Below are positions 26,680-35,869 of a DNA stretch of 63,004 bases, piece after piece. The notes below the pieces were generated by a model that worked only from the letters and a program-made list of their open reading frames with translations, was not told where the DNA came from and did no database searches. Source of the stretch: Treponema sp. (GTDB lineage Bacteria > Spirochaetota > Spirochaetia > Treponematales > Treponemataceae); assembly GCA_014803985.1 (NCBI GenBank), contig JAAVAO010000048.1, positions 1 through 63,004 on the forward strand, read 5' to 3'. How positions within the stretch are numbered: the first letter of the stretch is position 1; each line of letters opens with the position of its first letter. The position numbers and the translations under genes are program-made.

Positions 26680-28497
26680 ATGACTGCAAATGAATTGCGT
26701 AAAAAATATATTGACTTTTTTAAATCTAAAAACCATGTTGAAATTTCGGGGCAAAGTTTAATTCCTGAAAACGATCCGTCCGTTCTTTTTACAACGGCGG
26801 GGATGCATCCGCTTGTGCCGTATTTGCTCGGAGAACCACATCCCGCCGGCACACGGCTTACCGACTATCAAAAATGCGTTCGCACTGGAGACATTGATTA
26901 TGTTGGAGATCCGAGCCACCTCACCTGCTTTGAAATGCTTGGAAACTGGTCTCTTGGTGATTATTTTAAAAAAGACGCAATAGCATTTTCCTATGAATTT
27001 TTAACAAGCCCCGATTGGCTTGCCCTTGATCCAAAAAAATTGAGTGTCACCGTGTTTGAAGGAGATGAAAATGCACCTCGTGACGAAGAATCCGCAACAA
27101 TATGGAAAGAAAACGGAATGCCCGAGGACAAAATTGCATATCTTCCTGCAAGCGACAACTGGTGGGCGGCAGGTCCGACCGGTCCATGCGGTCCTGACAC
27201 AGAGATTTTCTATTGGGTTGGAGAAGGCATTCCTCCCGTTGGCTCAAACAAAAAAACTGACAGCGAAAACTGGATGGAAATTTGGAATAATGTCTTTATG
27301 CAGTTCAATAGAATTGATGAAAAGACTCTTGAAAGACTTCCAAAACAAAACGTTGACACAGGAATGGGATTGGAGCGCACAAACTGCATCTTGCAGGGAA
27401 AAACGAGCGTCTATCTCACCGAAGTGTTTCAACCGATTATCGCCGTTATTGAAAAACTCGCTGATTACAAATATGGAACAGATGAAGAAAAGGATAAGTC
27501 CGTTCGCATTATCGCTGATCACACCCGTTCAGCTGTGTTCATCCTCGGAGACCAAAAAGGCGTAACTCCAAACAATGTTGGCGCAGGCTATGTTCTTCGC
27601 CGTTTGATTCGACGCGCAGTTAGGCATGGAATGAAACTTGGAGTTGATCGCTCGTTTTTGGCGGAAATTGCCGATGCAGTAATAGAAAATTTTAAATGCG
27701 CGTATCCAGAACTTGAGCAGAATTCGCAAAAGGTAAAGTCCGAACTCACTCAAGAGGAAAGCAAATTCCGCGATGCCCTTAAAAATGGAGAAAAAGAATT
27801 CCAACGTCTTCTTCCAAACCTCATGAAAAATCCAAAAAAAGAAATTTCTGGAAAGGTTGCCTTTAGATTATATGACACATTCGGTTTTCCACTTGAACTT
27901 ACAGAAGAACTTGCCGCTGAAAATGGATTTACTGTGGACAAGGACGGATTCAAAGAGGCTGAAAAGAAACACCAAGAAGCGTCAAAATCTCTGGACGCAG
28001 GAAGCGCAAAGGGCGGTCTTGCAGAACAAAGCGATGTTACGACAAAATACCATACAGCAACCCACTTATTGCAGCAAGCATTAGTAACTGTTTTGGGATC
28101 TCAAGTCGCTCAAAAAGGCAGCAATATAAACAACGAAAGAATGCGATTTGATTTTACATTTGAAAGACCAATGACAAAAGAGGAAATCGCCGAAGTTGAA
28201 AAAATAGTGAATGAAAAAATTAAAGAGGATCTACCTGTTTCAATGGAGATTATGCCTCTTGATAAAGCGAAAGCAGAAGGAGCGCGCGCACTTTTTACAA
28301 CAAAATATGGAGAGGATGTAAAAGTGTACACAATCGGAGAACAGAACAATTGGTTTAGCAAAGAAGTTTGCGGAGGTCCGCATGTTCAACACACAGCGCA
28401 AATTGGTACGTTCAAAATTGAAAAAGAACAATCAAGCAGCGCAGGGGTGAGAAGAATACGCGCGACAATAAGCGGAGGGCTTCCTCTCGATAAGTAA
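26680..28497 (+). CDS. alaS: Alanyl-tRNA synthetase, short form without C-Ala
   Basis: Attaches alanine to tRNA-Ala and hydrolyses mischarged Ser- or Gly-tRNA. The class II catalytic domain is intact (FTTAGMHPLVPYLLGE, TDYQKCVRTGD, FEMLGNWSLGDYFK, GPTGPCGPDTEI, GMGLERT). The editing domain keeps its zinc ligands HTATH and CGGPH. The protein ends at 605 residues just after the editing domain, whereas the usual length is about 870; the DHHA1/C-Ala part is missing. The end is clean, with no frameshift and no remnant downstream, and short AlaRS of this kind is a recognised feature of spirochaetes. The next gene starts 126 bp later. Confidence 0.96.
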   Translation: MTANELRKKYIDFFKSKNHVEISGQSLIPENDPSVLFTTAGMHPLVPYLLGEPHPAGTRLTDYQKCVRTGDIDYVGDPSHLTCFEMLGNWSLGDYFKKDAIAFSYEFLTSPDWLALDPKKLSVTVFEGDENAPRDEESATIWKENGMPEDKIAYLPASDNWWAAGPTGPCGPDTEIFYWVGEGIPPVGSNKKTDSENWMEIWNNVFMQFNRIDEKTLERLPKQNVDTGMGLERTNCILQGKTSVYLTEVFQPIIAVIEKLADYKYGTDEEKDKSVRIIADHTRSAVFILGDQKGVTPNNVGAGYVLRRLIRRAVRHGMKLGVDRSFLAEIADAVIENFKCAYPELEQNSQKVKSELTQEESKFRDALKNGEKEFQRLLPNLMKNPKKEISGKVAFRLYDTFGFPLELTEELAAENGFTVDKDGFKEAEKKHQEASKSLDAGSAKGGLAEQSDVTTKYHTATHLLQQALVTVLGSQVAQKGSNINNERMRFDFTFERPMTKEEIAEVEKIVNEKIKEDLPVSMEIMPLDKAKAEGARALFTTKYGEDVKVYTIGEQNNWFSKEVCGGPHVQHTAQIGTFKIEKEQSSSAGVRRIRATISGGLPLDK

Positions 28498-28623
28498 TGC
28501 AAACAACACAGTGCTAATAGAGTATTTTTGTAACTAAAAAAGATAGTTATATGTTTATAAACAAGGGGTTTTGGAAATTCCTTGCAAATCCAAAACAACC
28601 TTTACAATATAAGTAGGAAGGAT

Positions 28624-29706
28624 ATGAAAATGAAACGATTAACCCTTGCATTAGTGGCTATGCTTTCGGCAGTGATGGTTTTTGCACAGTCGGATTTGCA
28701 GGTGCTTGCTGTTGTAAAACTAAACAAAAATGAATCGATTACCGTGAAACAGTTAAAAACGCGGGTAGATGCATATCAAAAACAGCGGGGTTCCCCCCTT
28801 TCTGTCGATGACAAAAAAAAAGTGCTCGAGGCTATGATTCAAGAAAAACTGGTAACTCAAGCAGCGGCAAAAGCAGGAATATCCATCCCTGAAAGCATGG
28901 TTGAGCAGTATTTCCTGCAATCCATTTCGCAGTCGCTTGGAAGAAATATGACGGAACAGGAATTTGAGCAACTTGTAAAAGAACAAACAAACCTTTCTCT
29001 TGATGAATATATGCGTCAACAAGTTGGAATGTCTGTTGCAGACTACAAAGCGTATCTTAAAAATCAATTGATTGTGCAGCAATATATTGTCAGCCAAAAA
29101 CAAAACGAATTGCAAGGAGTTTCTCCATCAGATGAAGAAATTCGTGCATTCTATGAACTAAACAAACCGTCTTTCGTTTGGACAGATATGATAAAACTGT
29201 TCCTCGTAATTATTCCAAAGAACACCGATGCAGAAGTTGCAAGAATAAAGGCGAACACATTGAATTCTGATTTGAAAAACAAAAAGACGACCGTAAACCA
29301 ACTCACCGTTGATTCTAAAAAACCAAATGCGGACTTTCAAGCGGGCGATATTCTTGTAAACAAAAGCCAGCAGAGTGCAGTGCAACTGGGGGTTTCTTAT
29401 GCCGAACTTTTGGAATTATTCAAAAAAGAAAAGAATTTCATTTCAGATGTTGCTGAACAGGAATCGAATTTTCAGTTCTTTACCGTTATTAAGAAATTTG
29501 ATGCAAAAATGCTTGAATTAAGCGATGTGGTTCAGCCGGAAACTACCATAACGGTTTACGATTACATAAAGAATTCTTTGAGCCAGCAAAAACAAATGGA
29601 GTACCTTTCAACTGCCGCAACTGAAATTGCAACAACGCTTGATACAAACTCAAATGTTGAGCGAAAAAAGCAAAACGCAGACCTTGATAAATTGTTAAAT
29701 TGGTAA
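28624..29706 (+). CDS. Exported SurA/PpiC-like chaperone-isomerase
   Basis: A 360-residue exported protein. The signal peptide is MKMKRLTLALVAMLSAVMVFA with cleavage after VFA-Q. The mature N-terminal part is a SurA-N-like helical chaperone region (VKQLKTRVDAYQK, KKVLEAMIQEKLVTQAAAKAG, MTEQEFEQLVKEQ, YLKNQLIVQQYI). The part after about residue 185 resembles a divergent parvulin domain, but typical parvulin active-site residues are hard to place, so isomerase activity is uncertain. It would help outer-membrane proteins fold in the periplasm. It corresponds in position (alaS-this-nusB) to the basic membrane antigen Tpn39b of T. pallidum as I recall it. Start may be 28,624 or 28,630; aggaagg lies just upstream. 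Confidence 0.82.
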   Translation: MKMKRLTLALVAMLSAVMVFAQSDLQVLAVVKLNKNESITVKQLKTRVDAYQKQRGSPLSVDDKKKVLEAMIQEKLVTQAAAKAGISIPESMVEQYFLQSISQSLGRNMTEQEFEQLVKEQTNLSLDEYMRQQVGMSVADYKAYLKNQLIVQQYIVSQKQNELQGVSPSDEEIRAFYELNKPSFVWTDMIKLFLVIIPKNTDAEVARIKANTLNSDLKNKKTTVNQLTVDSKKPNADFQAGDILVNKSQQSAVQLGVSYAELLELFKKEKNFISDVAEQESNFQFFTVIKKFDAKMLELSDVVQPETTITVYDYIKNSLSQQKQMEYLSTAATEIATTLDTNSNVERKKQNADLDKLLNW

Positions 29707-29721
29707 GAATAACGAGGGTAT

Positions 29722-30312
29722 ATGTTTAGAAGAATCGGACGCATCTTGGCATTCCAAGCGTTGTACTCTTGGGCGGTCGGAGGCGTAAATATAGATGACT
29801 TGCTCTCGTTTTCATGGGTTGAGCGTGATCTTGGCGACAACGGAACGTCAAACGATGATGAAGAAGGCAATGCAACAGATGACGAAAATTCTCCTGAAGA
29901 ATTGATTGCGGACAACGGCATAAAGTACTGCCTGTCGGAAGCACAACTCAAGACGTTTGAATCTCTTCCCTCTGAAAAAAAAGAGGGAATTCTTCAATTT
30001 TCCAGACTTTTGGTTCAGGGAACAGTTGAAAACATCGATGAAATCGACACAATGATAAAAGAACACCTTGCCACAAATTGGAGCATTGACAGAATAAATA
30101 AAGTTGTTCTTGCCGTTATTCGTATGAGTGTTTATGAACTTTTATACCAAAAAGGAACTCATGCAAATATTGTTATTGACGAGGCAGTGGGAATTGTAAA
30201 AGACTATGGATCTGATGATTCTCATAAATTTACAAATGCAATTCTTGAGAAAATCAGTCAAGCCATTGATTCTCAAGAAAAGGAAATTTCATCTGGTTCT
30301 ACTGAAAATTAA
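29722..30312 (+). CDS. nusB: Transcription antitermination protein NusB
   Basis: RNA-binding factor that with NusE binds boxA in rRNA leaders. The N-terminal RRIGRILAFQALYSW and the C-terminal NWSIDRINKVVLAVIRMSVYELLY and NIVIDEAVGIVKDYG match NusB. The 196-residue length exceeds the usual 130-150 because of an acidic insert (about residues 30-65, DNGTSNDDEEGNATDDENSPEE) between the first two helices. It begins 15 bp after the PpiC-like gene with a cgaggg site, so the two are co-transcribed. Confidence 0.93.
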   Translation: MFRRIGRILAFQALYSWAVGGVNIDDLLSFSWVERDLGDNGTSNDDEEGNATDDENSPEELIADNGIKYCLSEAQLKTFESLPSEKKEGILQFSRLLVQGTVENIDEIDTMIKEHLATNWSIDRINKVVLAVIRMSVYELLYQKGTHANIVIDEAVGIVKDYGSDDSHKFTNAILEKISQAIDSQEKEISSGSTEN

Positions 30313-30335
30313 ATAAAAATAATGTGGAAAAAACT

Positions 30336-32189
30336 ATGATAAAGGGCGGAAAAAGAGCGTATATTTTTTTTATGGCGGTATTTTTTCTGTCCGTTTTATT
30401 TTCATGCTCCAAAACAAAAGTTCAAAAGTCATTTATTAGCACGCTTGATGAAATAGATGCCCTTATAAATCAAAGTCAATATAAAGAAGCGTTAAAATCC
30501 CTTGAGGCGGCTGAAAAATTTGCCTACAGTTCGTGGTCTGTCATTGGCATTTATAGACGATATATTTCTCTTGGAGAAGAGGGGCGCGCTGAAAAAGTTC
30601 TTGCAGAGTCGCTCAAAAAAAATCCTGGAAATTTAGAGCTTTCTGCTGTATACGCCTATTTTTTAATTGGAAAACTGCGAATTGACGACGCTCTTGCCGT
30701 TGGAAAATGTTTGCAAGGAACAAAATACGGCTCAATTTACGCTCAAGCAATGATGAAAAATGCCTTTTTGAGCGACAATGATAAAAAGCGAAGCACATTT
30801 ATTTCTTTTGAATTTTATCCTGCATACTACGATGCATATTCTGCTTCGCAAGACAATTCGTGGCTGAGAAACTGTGCGCTTATTCATTTGGAAAACGGCT
30901 CGTTTGAAAATGCTGCGGCTGTGCGCCCATCAGAACTGTATGAATGTGATGACGCGTATTTTTGGGCATTGATTATGTACAATGCGCGGCGTTTCGGAGA
31001 TGCAATAAACTATATCAAAGCGGCAAAGCGGATTGCTGAATTACAGCCAAACCTTTTGGCAGGAAAAAGATACGCAAAAAATCTTCTTCCTCTTGAAGCG
31101 GATTCCTACACATCACTAAAAGATGAGGAAAGCGCACAAAGGGTGCGAGAAGAATTTATACAGTCTATTCCTGAAAATGACGGCTATTGGAATGTAAGCA
31201 AAGCGAACAAAACCTTAGAAACTGCAACAATGTTTACAAACAGTGCACGATGGGCTTATGACAATGGAGATGACAGCCTTTGTGCAAAATATCTTGTATT
31301 TTGTGTAAATGAATGGCCCGATTTTGTTCCGTCCTTATGTTTGTATGCGGACTTTGCTTATAATTCAAATTTGCCCGTTGAAGAAAATTCAGTTCAAAAA
31401 ACAATTCGCGATGCGGGGGCAACAACTTTAAAAATGGAAAAATTCGACAATCGTGCAAGAATTCCGTTAAGCGATGCGAAACTCAGAATAGAAGAGAGCC
31501 TCAACAGAACTCATGATCCGCTTTTATACATAATAGATTTGGATTTGCGCTATAAAACCACTCAAAATATGTCTGAAAAAGAAAAAAGCGCAGATTTATG
31601 GAGATTACTGGAGAAAAACACAATTGACACAATGACATACCCTGACACTCTTCTTGACTATTCTATTAGTTTTTTATTAAATCACCGAATGGTTCAAGAT
31701 GCGTGGACGTTGTTTTCAAAGACAATTGCAAGAAAGTATGAAATTAAAATTGGAAGTTTTTGGGATGAGATTCTTGAAAAGGAAGCGCATTTGTCGCCAA
31801 AGGAAAAGGAATATGCAGCATACTTTGCAATAAATTTTTTGAGAACCGATGATGCACTCGCCCTTTATCACGCATTGGTTTTTGAAACAGGGGATGCTTC
31901 AAGCCCCCCTATTATTTCTCCATTCGCTTCTGATTATTCAGTTATAAACCTTGCCACAATTTATAACTCGCTCAATAGAAAGGCAGAAGCCTTGCATATA
32001 TACAGCAAAGTCGTTGGCAGATGCACAAACATTCGGTTAAAATCGCTCGTTCTTTTCAGAATTGCATCCATCTATTTTGACCAGGGAGATGTTAGAAACG
32101 CCCGCACGAACGCAGAATATGCACTCACTTTAAACAGTCAAAACGTTGACGCACGGCTCTTGCTAACAAAAATAAACAGCGCGGGATAG
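30336..32189 (+). CDS. TPR-repeat lipoprotein
   Basis: A 617-residue protein with a lipoprotein signal ending in VLFSC and a body composed of helical repeats resembling tetratricopeptide repeats (for example ALKSLEAAEKFAYSSW, NLELSAVYAYFLIGKLRIDDALAVG, FGDAINYIKAAKRIAEL, and a clear C-terminal pair AEALHIYSKVVGR and GDVRNARTNAEYALTLN). It is likely membrane anchored and involved in protein assembly, but no enzyme domain is seen. I choose the ATG at 30,336, seven bases after ggaa, rather than the GTG four codons earlier. It follows nusB by 23 bp. Confidence 0.75.
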   Translation: MIKGGKRAYIFFMAVFFLSVLFSCSKTKVQKSFISTLDEIDALINQSQYKEALKSLEAAEKFAYSSWSVIGIYRRYISLGEEGRAEKVLAESLKKNPGNLELSAVYAYFLIGKLRIDDALAVGKCLQGTKYGSIYAQAMMKNAFLSDNDKKRSTFISFEFYPAYYDAYSASQDNSWLRNCALIHLENGSFENAAAVRPSELYECDDAYFWALIMYNARRFGDAINYIKAAKRIAELQPNLLAGKRYAKNLLPLEADSYTSLKDEESAQRVREEFIQSIPENDGYWNVSKANKTLETATMFTNSARWAYDNGDDSLCAKYLVFCVNEWPDFVPSLCLYADFAYNSNLPVEENSVQKTIRDAGATTLKMEKFDNRARIPLSDAKLRIEESLNRTHDPLLYIIDLDLRYKTTQNMSEKEKSADLWRLLEKNTIDTMTYPDTLLDYSISFLLNHRMVQDAWTLFSKTIARKYEIKIGSFWDEILEKEAHLSPKEKEYAAYFAINFLRTDDALALYHALVFETGDASSPPIISPFASDYSVINLATIYNSLNRKAEALHIYSKVVGRCTNIRLKSLVLFRIASIYFDQGDVRNARTNAEYALTLNSQNVDARLLLTKINSAG

Positions 32190-32209
32190 CAGGATACTGG
32201 ATAAGCCGT

Positions 32210-32809
32210 ATGAAAATTCTTTCTTCGTACATATCAACCGAATTTACTGTGAAAAATTCACGCTTTCTCTGTGAACTTTTTCCTTGCGAAAGCCAAAATG
32301 AAGCCCGATCGATTATAAAATCACAAAAAAACAAATACAATGACGCAACGCATGTTGTCCATGGATTTATGCTGGGGTTAAACGCAGAAATTCTAGGAAT
32401 GAGCGATGACGGAGAACCTTCTGGAACGGCAGGAAGACCTGTTCTTGATATCATAAAAGGACGGGGATGCACAAATATGTTGCTCACTGTTACAAGATGG
32501 TTTGGAGGCACACTTTTGGGAACTGGCGGACTGGTAAAGGCTTATGGAGATGGCGCAAAGCTCGTTCTTGACAAGGCAGAAGCGCAAGGCGCAATAACAG
32601 AATTCATTGAAACAAAAGATTTTTCGTTTTGCGCAACCTATTCACTGTATCCAAATATAAAGCGAGTGCTAGAGAAATTTGCAATAAAGGACATTTCAGA
32701 AGAGTTTGGAACAGACATAACGGTAAAAGGAAAAATTTGCGCCGATGAATACGAAAATTTCTGCGCCTGCATCAAAAATACATCAAACGGATCGGTAGAA
32801 GTGCTGTAA
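32210..32809 (+). CDS. yigZ: YigZ/IMPACT-family protein
   Basis: Matches the UPF0029/IMPACT family: N-terminal KNSRFLCELFPCES, the conserved ATHVVHGFML and SDDGEPSGTAGRPVLDIIKGRG, and TRWFGGTLLGTGGLVKAYGDGAK. The C-terminal 65 residues form the DUF1949 domain. In eukaryotes IMPACT regulates translation; the bacterial role is unclear. It is the last gene of the alaS-to-yigZ run, 20 bp behind the TPR gene. Confidence 0.93.
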   Translation: MKILSSYISTEFTVKNSRFLCELFPCESQNEARSIIKSQKNKYNDATHVVHGFMLGLNAEILGMSDDGEPSGTAGRPVLDIIKGRGCTNMLLTVTRWFGGTLLGTGGLVKAYGDGAKLVLDKAEAQGAITEFIETKDFSFCATYSLYPNIKRVLEKFAIKDISEEFGTDITVKGKICADEYENFCACIKNTSNGSVEVL

Positions 32810-32983
32810 AGAGAAGAAAGAGAGAAAACTTTTTTATTTACTTTTTATTCTCTCTAATGAGCAATTCAAACAGTCGGTTTATTTTGTTTTGAACAACAAC
32901 TATGCCTTCTTTAAACAAAATAAAATGCACGATGATAAAATACAAGCGGTGAAAGCCGAGAAAAGAGAAAAGGCGTGGAAAAG

Positions 32984-33010
32984 AGAAAAACCCAAAGGGG
33001 GTTTGTCGCT
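32984..33010 (-). terminator. Terminator of asd
   Basis: On the minus strand the stem AAACCC/GGGTTT (32,988-32,993 with 32,999-33,004) is followed by TTCTCTTTT. It lies about 35-55 bases beyond the asd stop. Confidence 0.55.
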
Positions 33011-33039
33011 TTTCCGCCCCCTCTTCCTCAATTTAAAAT

Positions 33040-34140
33040 CTAAAAATCAAAAAAACCCTTTGCCTTTAGGAGTTCAGCGTTTAAAATACCACCTAACGCC
33101 GCCCCTCGCTTTGTGTTGTGACTTAAGGCCACGAATTTCACATCGAAAACAGTGCATTTCCTGAGGCGGCCGACCACACTTGCCATTCCCTTTTCGGTTT
33201 CACGGTCGCGCCGTGGCTGAGGACGATTCTCCTCATGGCGCACCACTATTGGATGCACTGGAGCAGACGGCAAATTTAACTCCTGCGGAAGAGATGTGTA
33301 GGCAGACCAAACGCGTTCAATTTCCTCAAGACTTGGCTTTTTCTCATCGGGCAAGTCAAATTCAAGGGAAACACAGGCAGTATGACCATCAACAACGGGA
33401 ACACGAGTGCATGTTGAAGAAACTACAGGAAGGGTGTTGTTCTCAATTTTTCCGTCTTTTACCGCTCCCAAAATTTTCAAACACTCTTTTTCTGTTTTTT
33501 CCTCTTCCCCCCCGATAAAAGGAACAATATTGTCGATCATATCAAAAGATGGAACACCAGGATACCCGGCTCCACTGGTCGCCTGCAAAGTAGTGACAAT
33601 CATTCTCTTCACGGGATAGCCCGCTTGAATGAGAGCATGAAGAGGCATCATATATGTTTGCAACGAGCAATTCGGCTTTACGACAATAAATCCGTTGTTC
33701 CACGAATGATGTTTTTTTTGGGAATCAATCACATCAAGATGAGAATAATTTATTTCAGGAACAATCATTGGAACATCTGAAGTCCAACGGTTCGCACTTG
33801 CATTTGAAACAACGGGAATTCCTTCTGCGGCATATCGTTCTTCCAACGCCTTGATTTCATCCTTTCCCATTTCAAGGGCGGAAAAAACAAATTTGCATTT
33901 TCCAAGAGCGTTTTTTTCATCATTTGCATCCTGAACGATTAAATTTGCAACGACTTCAGGAATAGTTTCACCGATAAGCCACCTATTTTGAACTGCATCC
34001 TTATAGGGCTTTCCTGCGGAACGAGGACTTGCCGCCACATAAGACACTTCAAACCACGGATGATTTTCAAGCAACTTTATATATCGCTGCCCCACCATGC
34101 CAGTTGCACCAAGCACTCCAACTTTTATCTTTTCTTGCAT
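33040..34140 (-). CDS. asd: Aspartate-semialdehyde dehydrogenase
   Basis: Reduces aspartyl-phosphate to aspartate semialdehyde with NADPH, the branch point to lysine/diaminopimelate, threonine and methionine. NADP-binding GATGMVGQRY (11-20), catalytic Cys158 in VKPNCSLQT, and VDGHTACV with the catalytic His. The form with KPNCSLQ and ATSGAGYPGVPS is the archaeal/fungal-type enzyme, not the E. coli type. An agagg site precedes the ATG. It lies 84 bp downstream of dapA in the same direction; the pair supplies diaminopimelate or lysine. Confidence 0.95.
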   Translation of the reverse strand: MQEKIKVGVLGATGMVGQRYIKLLENHPWFEVSYVAASPRSAGKPYKDAVQNRWLIGETIPEVVANLIVQDANDEKNALGKCKFVFSALEMGKDEIKALEERYAAEGIPVVSNASANRWTSDVPMIVPEINYSHLDVIDSQKKHHSWNNGFIVVKPNCSLQTYMMPLHALIQAGYPVKRMIVTTLQATSGAGYPGVPSFDMIDNIVPFIGGEEEKTEKECLKILGAVKDGKIENNTLPVVSSTCTRVPVVDGHTACVSLEFDLPDEKKPSLEEIERVWSAYTSLPQELNLPSAPVHPIVVRHEENRPQPRRDRETEKGMASVVGRLRKCTVFDVKFVALSHNTKRGAALGGILNAELLKAKGFFDF

Positions 34141-34224
34141 CTCTACATCCTCTTTTTATAAAACTAACAAAACGCACCTTACCATACGCAACGCACTCGC
34201 AATCCCCTATCTCTACACAGTGTT

Positions 34225-35130
34225 CTATAGGTTGCATTCCTTGAGCGCGTTTTCAATGACTTTCTTTGCACTGTCTGTCACTTCAACGAGTGGAAGACGA
34301 ACAGAGCCAGCGGGAAGTCCCTTGTAGTTCATCGCATATTTTATTGAAGTCGGATTGCCGTCAACAAAGGCAGCCTTAAAAAATGGCAGAAGCCTATAGT
34401 GAATTTTTCTCGCCTCTTCAAAACGACCTTCAAGAGCGGCAGAAACCATATTAGTAATCAGACTTGGAGCGAGATTTGAAACAACGGAAATAACACCATC
34501 TCCACCCATTGCAATCAACGGAAGAGTGAGCCCATCATCTCCGCTTAAAACTGCAAAATCTGGATGCCGTGACTTTATTTCAGCAATTACATCTATCATT
34601 TGATTTATATTGCCACTCGCCTCCTTCACGCCAGCAATGTTTGGCAAATCGGCGATTCTCAAAAGCACATCGGTTGGAATATTCGTTCCCGTTCTCCCTT
34701 GAATATTATAGACGACAATAGGAATTCCCACTTTTGAAACGGCTTCAAAATGACGGAATATGCCTTCTTTCGACGGTTTGTTATAGTACGGAGTAACTAC
34801 AAGGACGGCATCTGCACCAGAAGAAGCGGCGCGCTCTGTATAGCGAACAGCATCACGAGTATTATTGCTGCCAGTTCCAACAATGAGCGGAATTCTATTT
34901 CCAGTTGCCTTTTCCCAGTTGGCGCGCTCCTCCATAATTATGGAAATCATTTTGTCTTCTTCGTCTTCTTCCAAAGTTGGCGTTTCACTCGTGGTACACA
35001 GAGGAACAAGACCATTTATTCCGCCCTCCAACTGATTTTTTATATGTTTTCTAAATCCTTCGTAATCAATAGAGCCATCATCCTTCATCGGCGTAATCAT
35101 TGCCGTAAAAACACCTTGTAATTTTATCAT
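34225..35130 (-). CDS. dapA: 4-Hydroxy-tetrahydrodipicolinate synthase
   Basis: Condenses aspartate semialdehyde and pyruvate, the first committed step to diaminopimelate for peptidoglycan. Catalytic Tyr141 (VVYNIQGRTG), Arg146 and Schiff-base Lys169 (IAGVKEASGN) are present. The substrate loop, normally GTTGE, reads LCTTSETPTL (44-53): the two Thr are retained, but the flanking Gly residues are replaced. Together with YNIQGR in place of YNVPGR this is unusual for DapA, so a related aldolase of the same family is a minor alternative; the adjacent asd favours DapA. Confidence 0.88.
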   Translation of the reverse strand: MIKLQGVFTAMITPMKDDGSIDYEGFRKHIKNQLEGGINGLVPLCTTSETPTLEEDEEDKMISIIMEERANWEKATGNRIPLIVGTGSNNTRDAVRYTERAASSGADAVLVVTPYYNKPSKEGIFRHFEAVSKVGIPIVVYNIQGRTGTNIPTDVLLRIADLPNIAGVKEASGNINQMIDVIAEIKSRHPDFAVLSGDDGLTLPLIAMGGDGVISVVSNLAPSLITNMVSAALEGRFEEARKIHYRLLPFFKAAFVDGNPTSIKYAMNYKGLPAGSVRLPLVEVTDSAKKVIENALKECNL

Positions 35131-35869
35131 ACTTACAGCCCCGTAACAAAAAATATATACAATAGTATCTCATTTTTTTACATTATATTCAAGACTTTTA
35201 TTTGTTCATACACGGCTTATGCACAAAAAGAAATTCGTTCCTTAATTTTCAGCAATGAAAAAAGTTGACATTTTTTTCATTGCTGAAAAAGCGATTTCGT
35301 AACGAAGTGAGAAATCGCAGTTGATAAGCGAGTTTTTGTAAAAAACTCACATTAAAATCGGCAACTCTATTTGAGTTGTCGATTTTAAACCTTCCATAAT
35401 TTTCAGCAATGAAGAAAGCGTCAACTTTCGAATTGCTGAAAACGCCGTTTTTTGCAATGAAATGCTTTCGCAACAAGCGTACAGCGCGAAGTTTCAAGCG
35501 AAAATGGCAGTAAATAAGCGAGTTTTGATAAAGATAGAAAAACAGTCTTCCAGTTGCAATGAAAAAGACAAAACTATGCGCTCGCGCATTTCGCGCTCAT
35601 TGTAGCAAAGATTTTTTTCGCTGCTACCGCAGCAACCACAATAGAGCGATTTTGCCTTTTCCACTGCGCCTTTGCGAATGTTTTTTATAAGTTATAAAAT
35701 TCAAAATTGACACATTTTTGCATTGCTATTTCATGCGCAAGCTCTGTTTGTTCATATCACCGCCTTGTCATGTATTCGTCATTAGGCAAAGAATGGTGCA
35801 GTATTTGTTCGCGTCTCTTTGCAAAAAAACGACTGCGCTCGATAGTGAAACGGGAGGCTGCACAACTGC
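35131..35869. repeat. Long repeat region with two four-hairpin units
   Basis: No gene is credible in these 740 bp. From 35,240 a unit starts (ccttaattttcagcaatg) and a second starts at 35,393, 153 bp later, the same period as at the right end of the window. The first unit contains, in order, an 18-bp hairpin (35,245-35,288), a gcgattt/aaatcgc hairpin, a gagttttt/aaaactc hairpin, and a 14-bp hairpin with a tattt loop (35,354-35,386). The second unit breaks off into the ctttcgcaacaag...agtttcaagcg module shared with 26.47 kb and, inverted, with the window's start. The rest (35,570-35,869) is AT-rich with a gcgctcgcgcatttcgcgctc stretch. Confidence 0.8.

Noticed and set aside
26680..28497. alaS as a truncated pseudogene because it is about 270 residues short.
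   Set aside because: Catalytic and editing domains are intact, the stop is clean, and short AlaRS is known in spirochaetes.
35131..35248. Lysine riboswitch ahead of dapA.
   Set aside because: The leader is short and AT-rich and shows none of the conserved lysine-box elements.
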